NCBI GenBank assembly: GCA_035762345.1
Contig: DASTPE010000066.1
Span: forward strand, 54,321 to 118,320
DNA length: 64,000 bases
From: SCGC-AG-212-J23 sp035762345
GTDB lineage: Bacteria; Pseudomonadota; Gammaproteobacteria; Burkholderiales; SG8-39
Direction: 5' to 3'
Position numbers and translations under genes: made by a program. The stretch's first letter is position 1; the number at the start of each line of letters is the position of its first letter. The notes below the pieces were generated by a model. That model searched no databases. It was given only the letters and a program-made list of their open reading frames with translations, and had not been told where the DNA came from. Below are positions 53,780-61,537 of this stretch, one piece after another.

Positions 53780-55256
53780 ATTTGCGGAACTGTTTCTCGA
53801 TGTCCTCGGCTTCGCTGCCCGGCCGTTCCTCGCCCGGCTCCTCCTGCGGGATCTCGATCTGTACCTTCGAAGGATCGACCGTGCTCTTTTCTAAGCTCGA
53901 GGTGACCAGCCCGGGGAACCCGATCACGATCGTGACCATGATGACTTGGATCACGACGAACGGCACTGCGCCCCAATAGATCTGCCCCGTGGTCACCGGG
54001 GCCATCGGCTTGCCGGTGATCTTGTCGAGGTAATCCCTCGCCGGCGCGACGCTACGCAGGTAGAAAAGCGCGAAGCCGAAGGGCGGGTGCATGAAGGAGG
54101 TCTGCATGTTCACGCCGAGCAGCACGCCGAACCAGATGAGGTCGATGCCGAGCTTCTCCGCGACCGGCGCAAGCAGCGGCACGATGATGAAGGCGAGCTC
54201 GAAGAAGTCCAAGAAGAACGCGAGCAGGAAGACCAACACGTTGACCACGATGAGGAAGCCGAGTTGGCCGCCGGGCAGGCTCGTGAGCAGGTGCTCTACC
54301 CAAAGGTCGCCGTTCACGCCACGGAAGGTGAGGCTGAAGACCGTGGCGCCGACCAGGATGAACACAACGAAGGAGGTCAGCTTCGCGGTCGAGTTCATCG
54401 CCTGACGCAGCAACGCCCCGTCGAGCCGCCGGTTGGCGAGCGCGAGCACCAGCGCCCCGGTCGCGCCCATCGCGCCGCCTTCGGTCGGTGTCGCCCAGCC
54501 GAGGAATATGGTGCCGAGGACCAGGAAGATGAGCGCGAGCGGCGGAATCAGCACGAACACCACGCGGGCGACGAGCTTCCAGCCGCGCAGCCGGCGCGCT
54601 TCAGGGGGCAGCGCCGGCGCGGCCCCGGGGCGGAAGAACGTCACTCCGAGCACGTAGCCGGCGTAAAGCGCGGTGAGCACGAGTCCCGGGAAGATGGCGC
54701 CGGCGTACATGTCGCCCACCGAGCGGCCGAGCTGGTCAGCGAGCACGATCAGCACGAGCGACGGCGGGATTATTTGCGCCAGCGTGCCCGAGGCTGCGAT
54801 GACGCCGCTCGCGACCCGCCGATCGTAGCCGTAGCGCAGCATGATCGGCAGCGAGATCAGGCCCATCGAGATCACCGAGGCGGCGACCACGCCGGTCGTC
54901 GCAGCGAGCAGCGCGCCGACGAAGATCACCGCGTAGGCGAGCCCGCCGCGCACCGGGCCGAACAGCTGGCCGATGGTGTCGAGCAGGTCCTCGGCCATGC
55001 CGCTGCGTTCCAGGATTAGGCCCATGAAGGTGAAGAACGGCACGGCGAGCAGCGTGTCGTTGGACATGATGCCGAAGATGCGCTCGGGCAGCGCCTGGAA
55101 GAGCGCCGGGCTCAGCAACCCCAGCTCGAAGCCGATGAAGCCGAAAAGCAGCCCCAGCGCCGCGAGCGAGAACGCCACCGGGTAGCCGAGCAGCAGGAAC
55201 ACCACCAGGGTGCAGAACATCAGCGGCGCCATGTAGGCGGTCACGAAGGCCGTCAT
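53778..55256 (-). CDS. TRAP transporter large permease (DctM family)
   Basis: A 492-residue protein with about 12 hydrophobic segments. DctM features are VVFLLLGYPVAFSLAALG near the start, DTLLAVPFFTFMGLILERSG, ISMGLISLPIMLRYGYDRR, GTLAQIIPPSLVLIVLAD and TPTEGGAMGATGAL. The last 40 or so residues are a charged Glu/Pro-rich tail (VQIEIPQEEPGEER). The ATG at 55256 overlaps the small-permease stop by 4 bp. With DctQ it forms the sodium-coupled channel of a carboxylate-type importer. Confidence 0.95.
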   Translation of the reverse strand: MTAFVTAYMAPLMFCTLVVFLLLGYPVAFSLAALGLLFGFIGFELGLLSPALFQALPERIFGIMSNDTLLAVPFFTFMGLILERSGMAEDLLDTIGQLFGPVRGGLAYAVIFVGALLAATTGVVAASVISMGLISLPIMLRYGYDRRVASGVIAASGTLAQIIPPSLVLIVLADQLGRSVGDMYAGAIFPGLVLTALYAGYVLGVTFFRPGAAPALPPEARRLRGWKLVARVVFVLIPPLALIFLVLGTIFLGWATPTEGGAMGATGALVLALANRRLDGALLRQAMNSTAKLTSFVVFILVGATVFSLTFRGVNGDLWVEHLLTSLPGGQLGFLIVVNVLVFLLAFFLDFFELAFIIVPLLAPVAEKLGIDLIWFGVLLGVNMQTSFMHPPFGFALFYLRSVAPARDYLDKITGKPMAPVTTGQIYWGAVPFVVIQVIMVTIVIGFPGLVTSSLEKSTVDPSKVQIEIPQEEPGEERPGSEAEDIEKQFRK

Positions 55257-55825
55257 TTGCGCGGCTCTTCGACCTGCAGCTGCTCGAGCGCGGGGTCGGC
55301 GTGGTGCTCGACCGGGTCGGGGATCAGCCCGCGCAGGTAGGCAAAGCGCTTGACCAGCTCGGACAAGCCCTGCAGCGTGAGCAAGAAGAATCCGACGGGT
55401 ACCAGCAGGCGCGCCGGCCAGCGGATCAGCCCGCCTGCGCTGCCCGAAACCTCGCCGCTCGTCCAGGCGTTGACGAAGATCGGCCAGGACGCCCACATGA
55501 TGTAGATCGACATCGGCAGCAGGAAGAACGCCGTGCCGAAGATGTCGATCCAGATCTGCTTGCGGCGCGACAGATTTCCGGCGATGACGTCGATGCGGAT
55601 ATGCTCGTTATGCTTTAGCGTGTAGCCCGCGCAGAGCAGGAACACCGCGGCGAACAGGTACCACTGCAGCTCGAGCCATGCGTTCGACGCCATGTTCAGC
55701 ACGTAGCGCATGGTCGCGTTGCCGGCGCTGATCAGCACCATCGCGAGGATGAGCCAGTAGACGAGCCGGCCGATGCGCTCGTTGAGAGCGTCGACGGCGC
55801 GCGAGAAAACCAGCAAAGCCTTCAT
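55253..55825 (-). CDS. TRAP transporter small permease (DctQ family)
   Basis: A 190-residue protein with four predicted helices (about residues 22-42, 57-76, 95-115 and 145-165). LVYWLILAMVLISAGNATMRY and WLELQWYLFAAVFLLCAGYTL, with the HIRIDVIAG segment, are typical of DctQ. It precedes the large permease gene with overlapping stop and start. A GC-rich palindrome at 55839-55856 lies just upstream. Confidence 0.93.
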   Translation of the reverse strand: MKALLVFSRAVDALNERIGRLVYWLILAMVLISAGNATMRYVLNMASNAWLELQWYLFAAVFLLCAGYTLKHNEHIRIDVIAGNLSRRKQIWIDIFGTAFFLLPMSIYIMWASWPIFVNAWTSGEVSGSAGGLIRWPARLLVPVGFFLLTLQGLSELVKRFAYLRGLIPDPVEHHADPALEQLQVEEPRK

Positions 55826-55838
55826 TCCCCCCTTCCTG

Positions 55839-55856
55839 CGCAGCCTGCCGGCTGCG
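55839..55856. repeat. Extragenic palindrome (REP-like)
   Basis: CGCAGCC and GGCTGCG around a 4-base loop, in the 33-bp gap between the DUF962-like gene and the small permease. It resembles the palindrome at 22565-22581 in core sequence. No T-tract follows on either strand, so it is not a typical intrinsic terminator. Confidence 0.45.
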
Positions 55857-55858
55857 GT

Positions 55859-56368
55859 TCAGGTTGCTGCGCGCATGCGCCGCGCCCGCTCCTGCATCGC
55901 CGCGTGCAGACCGGGCTTGTAGCCCAGGGCGAAGAATACTTCCGCGGCGAGAAAGATCGGCGCGACGAAGATCTGGAACAAGTTATCCGCGAGTGCCGGC
56001 TTGCGCCCCTCGAACACGTGGCCGACGAGCTGCAGGATCCAGCCGCCGATGAAGAGCACGCCGAACCACAACCAACCGTGGAGAGTTCCTTGGTCGGCGA
56101 TTTTCTGCCCGATGAATACGAGCACTGCGGAGACTGCCAGCATCCCAAGAGCGAGCGGTACGTCGAGCAGGAAGTAGTACACCATCACTACCGCGGCGAA
56201 AAGCATTGCCGCGGTGAGGGTCACGCCGCCTATTTCCAGCCGGATCCACGCGAGCGGGATGAAGAGCGAGAGCATGATCGCGGGCACGCCGATGAAGTGC
56301 GTGGCCCTGTTGCGCGCATCCTGGTGGTACGCGGCGTAGAAGCTCATTTGCTCCTCGATATTTTTCAT
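55859..56368 (-). CDS. DUF962/Mpo1-like membrane protein
   Basis: A 169-residue protein with four hydrophobic helices. The N-terminal SFYAAYHQDARNRATHFIGV and the later LVGHVFEGRKPALADN and FVAPIFLAAEV are the DUF962 signature with conserved His residues. The yeast relative Mpo1 is an iron-dependent dioxygenase acting on 2-hydroxy fatty acids; the same chemistry is possible but unproven here. The ATG at 56368 is chosen because the family homology begins there. It is divergent from ribF. Confidence 0.83.
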   Translation of the reverse strand: MKNIEEQMSFYAAYHQDARNRATHFIGVPAIMLSLFIPLAWIRLEIGGVTLTAAMLFAAVVMVYYFLLDVPLALGMLAVSAVLVFIGQKIADQGTLHGWLWFGVLFIGGWILQLVGHVFEGRKPALADNLFQIFVAPIFLAAEVFFALGYKPGLHAAMQERARRMRAAT

Positions 56369-56376
56369 AAAGACAC

Positions 56377-56382
56377 TATAAT
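56377..56382 (+). promoter_or_regulatory. Probable -10 element for ribF
   Basis: A perfect TATAAT hexamer 20 bp before the ribF ATG in the short divergent gap with the DUF962-like gene. No clear -35 hexamer at 16-18 bp spacing is visible. Confidence 0.4.
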
Positions 56383-56402
56383 TCAGCGTTTTAACCGCGT
56401 CC

Positions 56403-57305
56403 ATGGTCGTCACGCACGGCTCTTTGCAGCGCGCCCGGGGCCGGTGTGCGGCGACGATCGGAAACTTCGACGGCGTGCACCGGGGCCACCGTGCGCTCAT
56501 CGACCGGGTCAGCGCCAAGGCGCGTGAAGCGAAGCTCATTCCTTGCGTCCTCACGTTCGAACCTCACCCTCGGGAGTTCTTTGCCCCCGACGCCGCGCCG
56601 GCGCGCATTACCCGGCTGCGGGACAAGCTCGACCTGATGGCGCAGGCCGGGGTCGACCATGTGCACGTGGCGCGCTTCGACGCGCGCTTCGCAGCCATGC
56701 CGGCCGAGCGGTTCATCCAGGATGTCCTGGTGCGCGGATTGCGGGTCGAGTGGTTATTGGTGGGTCGGGACTTCCGTTTCGGCGCCCGGCGTGCGGGGGA
56801 CTTTGCGGCGCTGAAAAATCAAAGCTTCACGCTCGAAGCCATGCCCGACGTCGAGCTCGGGGGCGTGCGGGTGTCGAGCTCTGCAGTGCGCGCCGCGCTC
56901 AAGGCGGGCGAGCTCGCGGAAGCCGAACACCTCCTCGGCCACCCGTACACCATCAGTGGCCGCGTCGCCCACGGCGCGAAGCTCGGCCGCGGGCTCGGTT
57001 TTCCGACCGCCAATATTGTGCTGCGGCGCGCGCCGCCGCTCGCCGGGATCTTCGTCGTCGAAGTCGACAAGTATGGCCACGGGGTTGCGAGCATCGGCAG
57101 GCGGCCGACGGTGAACCCGGTGGCGATCCCGCTGCTCGAAGTGCATCTGTTCGACCACGATGCCGATCTCTACGGGGAACATCTGCGCGTACGCTTCCTC
57201 AAGAAGCTGCGCGACGAGGAAAAGTACGACGGCCTTCCCGCGCTGCAGGCCGCGATCGCTCGAGACGCAAGGCAGGCGCGTGAATTCTTTCTGAGCCATG
57301 GCTGA
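56403..57305 (+). CDS. ribF: Bifunctional riboflavin kinase/FAD synthetase
   Basis: A 300-residue enzyme that phosphorylates riboflavin to FMN and adenylates it to FAD. The N-terminal nucleotidyltransferase domain has ATIGNFDGVHRGHRALI, LTFEPHPREFF and the VGRDFRFGARRAGDF motif; the C-terminal flavokinase domain has GRVAHGAKLGRGLGFPTANI and the VNPVAIPLLEVHLFD loop. The stop lies 8 bp into ileS. First gene of the ribF-ileS-lspA-ispH cluster. Confidence 0.96.
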   Translation: MVVTHGSLQRARGRCAATIGNFDGVHRGHRALIDRVSAKAREAKLIPCVLTFEPHPREFFAPDAAPARITRLRDKLDLMAQAGVDHVHVARFDARFAAMPAERFIQDVLVRGLRVEWLLVGRDFRFGARRAGDFAALKNQSFTLEAMPDVELGGVRVSSSAVRAALKAGELAEAEHLLGHPYTISGRVAHGAKLGRGLGFPTANIVLRRAPPLAGIFVVEVDKYGHGVASIGRRPTVNPVAIPLLEVHLFDHDADLYGEHLRVRFLKKLRDEEKYDGLPALQAAIARDARQAREFFLSHG

Positions 57306-60072
57306 CTACAAAGACACGCTGAACCTCCCGGAAACGCCGTTCCCCATGCGCGGCGACCTTGCGAAACGCGAGCCGCAATGGGTCAGAAACTGGCAGGAGA
57401 AAGGCGTCTATCGCCGCCTGCGCGCCATGGCGGGGGGCCGGCCGCGCTTCGTGCTGCACGACGGCCCGCCGTACGCGAACGGCGACATCCACATCGGCAC
57501 CGCGGTGAACAAGATCCTGAAGGACATCATCGTGAAGTCGAAAACGCTCGCCGGGTTCGACGCACCCTACGTGCCGGGCTGGGATTGCCACGGCATGCCG
57601 ATCGAGGTGCAGATCGAGAAGAAGTACGGCAAGAACCTGCCGACGGCGGAAACGCTGCGGCTATGCCGCGCTTTCGCCACGGAACAGATCGAGCGCCAGA
57701 AGAAGGACTTCCAGCGCCTTGGCGTGCTCGGCGACTGGGACAGCCCATACACGACCATGGCCCCCCGCACCGAGGCGGAGGAAATTCGCGTGCTCGGCCG
57801 GCTGCTCGAGAAGGGCTACGTTTACCGCGGCCTCAAGCCCGTGAACTGGTGCTTCGACTGCGGCTCGGCACTCGCCGAGGCGGAGGTGGAATACGAGGAC
57901 CGCACGGACCCGGCGATCGATGTTGCGTTCAAGGTTGTAGAGCAGGATTTGCTAAAGCTTTGGTCGGCGTTCGGTAGTAAGGCTGTTTCAAGCAAGCTGA
58001 TTTATGCCGTCGTCTGGACGACGACGCCGTGGACGCTGCCCGCCAACCAGGCGCTCAATGTGCATCCCGATTTCAGCTACGACCTGATCGACACGGGAAA
58101 GGGCCTGCTCATACTGGCCACCGATCTGAAAGATGCCTGCTTGAAGCGCTATGGCCTTTCAGGAACCACGGTGGGGCAATGCAAAGGCCGCGCGCTGGAG
58201 AACATCCGCTTCCGCCATCCGTTCTACGATCGCGAGGCGCCGATCTATCTCGGCGACTACGTCACGCTCGAAACCGGAACTGGAATCGTGCACTCCGCGC
58301 CGGCGTATGGCGTGGAGGACTTCGACTCGTGCCGGCGCTACGGCATGCGCGACGAGCAGATCCTGACGCCAGTGATGGGCGACGGCCGCTTCGCGCCTTC
58401 GCTCGAGCTTTTCGGTGGCATGTCGGTGTGGGAAGCCAATCCGAAAATCGTCAAGACGATCGAGGGCAAAGGCGCACTCCTTGCCGTGGATTGGAAGCAC
58501 ACGCATAGCTACATGCACTGCTGGCGCCACAAGACACCGGTGATCCTGCGCGCCACCACGCAATGGTTTGTTGCGATGGATAAGCCCGTGGCCGGTGAGA
58601 GCCTGCGGCAGACTGCGTTGCGCGGCATCGAGAACACGCAGTTCTTCCCGTCCTGGGGCAAAGCGCGCCTGCACGGGATGATCGCCAACCGGCCGGACTG
58701 GACGCTGTCGCGCCAGCGGCAGTGGGGAGTGCCGATGCCTTTCTTCCTGCATCGCGAGACCGGAGCGCTGCATCCGCGCACGCCGGAACTGCTGGAGGAG
58801 GTAGCGAAGCGCGTTGAGAACGAAGGCATTGAAGCGTGGCAGACGCTTGCAGCCGAAGAATTGATTGGAAAGGACAGCAAAGACTACGAAAAGAGCCGCG
58901 ATACGCTGGACGTCTGGTTCGACTCGGGATCCACGCACTACACCGTGCTGCGCGGCTCGCATCGCGCGGAGTCGGAGTTTCCCGCCGATCTGTATCTCGA
59001 GGGCTCGGACCAGCACCGCGGCTGGTTCCATTCCTCGCTGCTGGTGTCGTGCATGCTGGACGGCGTGCCGCCCTACAAAGGCTTGCTGACCCACGGCTTC
59101 GTCATCGACCTCGAAGGCCGCAAGATGTCGAAGTCCAAGGGCAATACGATGGCACCCCAGGAAATCTCCAGCACGCTCGGGGCCGAGATCCTGCGGCTGT
59201 GGGTGGCGAGCAGCGATTATTCGAGCGAGCTGAACCTCTCCAGCGAGATCCTGAAGCGCGTTGTCGAGAGCTACCGCCGCGTGCGCAACACCCTGCGCTT
59301 TCTGCTCGCCAACACCTCGGACTTCGACCCCCGACGCAATGCAGTACCCGTCAACGATCTGGTAGAGATCGATCGCTACGCGCTTGCCATGACGGGGGCG
59401 ATGCAGGCCGAGGTGACCGCCGACTACGAGCGCTATCAGTTCCACCTGGTCGCACAGAAGCTGCTCGCGTTCTGCTCCGAGGACCTCGGCGCCTTCTACC
59501 TCGACGTTCTCAAGGACCGTCTCTATACCTGCGCCGCGAACTCGCGGCCGCGGCGCTCGGCGCAGACCGCGCTTTGGCACATCACCCACAGCCTGGTCCG
59601 GTTGATGGCGCCGATCCTCTCGTTCACCGCCGAGGAGCTGTGGCAGGTGTTCACCCAGGAAGAAAGCGTGTTTCTCACCACCTGGCACGAGCCCCCAGCG
59701 CCTGCGGGCGCCTCCGAGCTGATGGCCAAGTGGAGCCGGCTGCGCGCGCTGCGCGATCCGGTGCGCAAGGAGATCGAAGCGCTGCGCTCAGAGGGCAAGG
59801 TCGGCTCTTCGCTTCAGGCCGAGGTGGACTTCGGCGCCGCTGGCGAGGACTACGACCTGCTCGCAAGTCTGGGTGACGATCTCAAGTTTCTACTTCTCAC
59901 ATCGGCGGCCCGCATCCGCAGAACCGGTGAACTGGAAGTCACGGTGCAGGCGAGCGAGCATCCGAAATGCGAAAGGTGCTGGCACTTCCGCGCCGATGTC
60001 AATGACGAGGCTCCGTGCGGACGCTGCCAGTCGAACTTGCGCGGAGCCGGCGAGGCTCGTCGGCATGTCTAG
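57298..60072 (+). CDS. ileS: Isoleucyl-tRNA synthetase
   Basis: A 924-residue class I synthetase. The HIGH-type motif is GDIHIGTAV (HIGT at residues 65-68), KMSKS is at 609-613 in GRKMSKSKGN, the editing domain holds TTTPWTLPANQALN, and the C-terminal zinc finger has CERCWHFRAD and CGRCQSN. This is the bacterial (mupirocin-sensitive) layout. The ATG at 57298 overlaps ribF and the 3' end overlaps lspA by 8 bp. Confidence 0.97.
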   Translation: MADYKDTLNLPETPFPMRGDLAKREPQWVRNWQEKGVYRRLRAMAGGRPRFVLHDGPPYANGDIHIGTAVNKILKDIIVKSKTLAGFDAPYVPGWDCHGMPIEVQIEKKYGKNLPTAETLRLCRAFATEQIERQKKDFQRLGVLGDWDSPYTTMAPRTEAEEIRVLGRLLEKGYVYRGLKPVNWCFDCGSALAEAEVEYEDRTDPAIDVAFKVVEQDLLKLWSAFGSKAVSSKLIYAVVWTTTPWTLPANQALNVHPDFSYDLIDTGKGLLILATDLKDACLKRYGLSGTTVGQCKGRALENIRFRHPFYDREAPIYLGDYVTLETGTGIVHSAPAYGVEDFDSCRRYGMRDEQILTPVMGDGRFAPSLELFGGMSVWEANPKIVKTIEGKGALLAVDWKHTHSYMHCWRHKTPVILRATTQWFVAMDKPVAGESLRQTALRGIENTQFFPSWGKARLHGMIANRPDWTLSRQRQWGVPMPFFLHRETGALHPRTPELLEEVAKRVENEGIEAWQTLAAEELIGKDSKDYEKSRDTLDVWFDSGSTHYTVLRGSHRAESEFPADLYLEGSDQHRGWFHSSLLVSCMLDGVPPYKGLLTHGFVIDLEGRKMSKSKGNTMAPQEISSTLGAEILRLWVASSDYSSELNLSSEILKRVVESYRRVRNTLRFLLANTSDFDPRRNAVPVNDLVEIDRYALAMTGAMQAEVTADYERYQFHLVAQKLLAFCSEDLGAFYLDVLKDRLYTCAANSRPRRSAQTALWHITHSLVRLMAPILSFTAEELWQVFTQEESVFLTTWHEPPAPAGASELMAKWSRLRALRDPVRKEIEALRSEGKVGSSLQAEVDFGAAGEDYDLLASLGDDLKFLLLTSAARIRRTGELEVTVQASEHPKCERCWHFRADVNDEAPCGRCQSNLRGAGEARRHV

Positions 60073-60559
60073 CGCGTGGCGCTGGTTCGTGTTGTCGGCG
60101 GCGATCGTGGCGGTCGACCAGCTCGCGAAGTGGACGGTGCTCGGTTACTTCGCCGGGCGCGAGCCGCGCCAGGAGCTCACCGGGTTCTTGAACCTGGTGC
60201 TCGTCTGCAACAAGGGCGCGGCGTTCAGCTTTCTCGCCGGTGCCCCGGGATGGCAGACGCCGCTCTTCATCCTATTCGCGTTCGGTGCAGCGGGCCTGTG
60301 CGGCGCGCTGATCCTGCGCAACCCCGGCAAGAGGCTCTTCTGCACCGGGCTCGCCCTGGTCGTGGGCGGCGCCCTGGGGAACGTGATCGACCGGCTGCGC
60401 TTCGGCTGCGTAGTGGACTACCTCGATTTCTACATTTCGGATCGCTGGCCGCACTGGCCGGCGTTCAACGTAGCCGATTCCGCGATCACGATCGGCGCCG
60501 TGCTGCTCATCCTCGACGGCTTCGCCCACCATGAGAAGCGGGCTCGAGCTCCGTCTTGA
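60065..60559 (+). CDS. lspA: Lipoprotein signal peptidase
   Basis: A 164-residue four-helix inner-membrane aspartyl protease (signal peptidase II) that trims prolipoproteins. The catalytic Asp motifs are GNVIDRLRFGCVVDYLDF and FNVADSAITIG; VDQLAKWTV and NKGAAFSFLAG are also conserved. It would process the two lipoproteins predicted in this window. The ATG at 60065 lies inside the ileS end. Confidence 0.96.
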   Translation: MSSAWRWFVLSAAIVAVDQLAKWTVLGYFAGREPRQELTGFLNLVLVCNKGAAFSFLAGAPGWQTPLFILFAFGAAGLCGALILRNPGKRLFCTGLALVVGGALGNVIDRLRFGCVVDYLDFYISDRWPHWPAFNVADSAITIGAVLLILDGFAHHEKRARAPS

Positions 60560-60592
60560 GTGCTCGCCGCGTACGGCATGAGAAAATAGGCT

Positions 60593-61522
60593 GTGGAAGT
60601 CCTGCTCGCGAATCCGAGGGGCTTTTGCGCCGGCGTTGAGCGCGCCATTGAAACGGTGGAGCGCGCGCTCGAGCTGCACGGCGGGCCGATCTATGTGCGC
60701 CACGAGATCGTGCACAACCGGTACGTGGTCGAGAACCTGCGCGCCAAGGGGGCAGTGTTTGTCGAGGAGCTGGACGAGGTGCCACGCGGCGCAACGGTGA
60801 TCTTCAGCGCGCACGGCGTCTCGAGGCAGGTGCGTGCCGACGCCGAGCGCCGCGGCCTCAAGGTGTTCGACGCGACCTGCCCGCTCGTCACGAAGGTGCA
60901 CCTCGAGGTGGCGCGCATGCTGCGCGCGGGCTACGAGGTGGTGATGATCGGCCACCGCGGACATCCCGAGACCGAGGGCACGATGGGGCAGGCGGCGCGC
61001 GGCATGCATCTCATCGAGACCGTGGAGGATGTCGCGAAGCTCCAGGTCGGCACGCCCGACAAGCTCGCTTACGTCACCCAGACCACGCTTTCGATTGACG
61101 ATGCGCGTGCCATCGTGGCGGCGCTGAAAGCGCGCTTCCCGGCGATCCGCGGCCCGAAGAAGGACGACATCTGCTACGCGACGCAGAACCGGCAGGACGC
61201 CGTGAAGTGGATGGCGCCGCGCTGCGATGTCGTCATTGTCGTCGGGTCGCCGAATAGCTCGAACTCGAACCGGCTGCGCGAGGTGGCCGAGAACATGGGC
61301 GCGCAGGCCTACATGGTGGATGGAGCGGCGGACCTGCGGCCGGAGTGGATCGCCGGCAAGCGCCGCGTCGGCGTGACCGCCGGGGCGTCGGCGCCCCAGG
61401 TGCTGGTCGACGAGCTGATCGCGCGGCTAAAGGGGCTGGGCGCCGTGAGCGTGCAGCAGCTCGACGGAATCACCGAGCGCGTGGTGTTCACGCTGCCGCG
61501 AGAGCTCGCGCGGCAGCGTTAG
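60593..61522 (+). CDS. ispH: 4-hydroxy-3-methylbut-2-enyl diphosphate reductase
   Basis: A 309-residue iron-sulfur enzyme (LytB) making IPP and DMAPP in the last step of the MEP pathway. The cluster ligands are Cys12 (NPRGFCAG), Cys96 (DATCPLV) and Cys194 (DDICYATQNR); GHRGHPETEGT and VGSPNSSNSNRL bind substrate. The GTG start at 60593 fits the family N-terminus; GAAAAT upstream may be a weak -10. In many proteobacteria fkpB lies between lspA and ispH; here it is absent. Confidence 0.96.
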   Translation: MEVLLANPRGFCAGVERAIETVERALELHGGPIYVRHEIVHNRYVVENLRAKGAVFVEELDEVPRGATVIFSAHGVSRQVRADAERRGLKVFDATCPLVTKVHLEVARMLRAGYEVVMIGHRGHPETEGTMGQAARGMHLIETVEDVAKLQVGTPDKLAYVTQTTLSIDDARAIVAALKARFPAIRGPKKDDICYATQNRQDAVKWMAPRCDVVIVVGSPNSSNSNRLREVAENMGAQAYMVDGAADLRPEWIAGKRRVGVTAGASAPQVLVDELIARLKGLGAVSVQQLDGITERVVFTLPRELARQR

Positions 61523-61537
61523 GGCAACGGTCTACCG

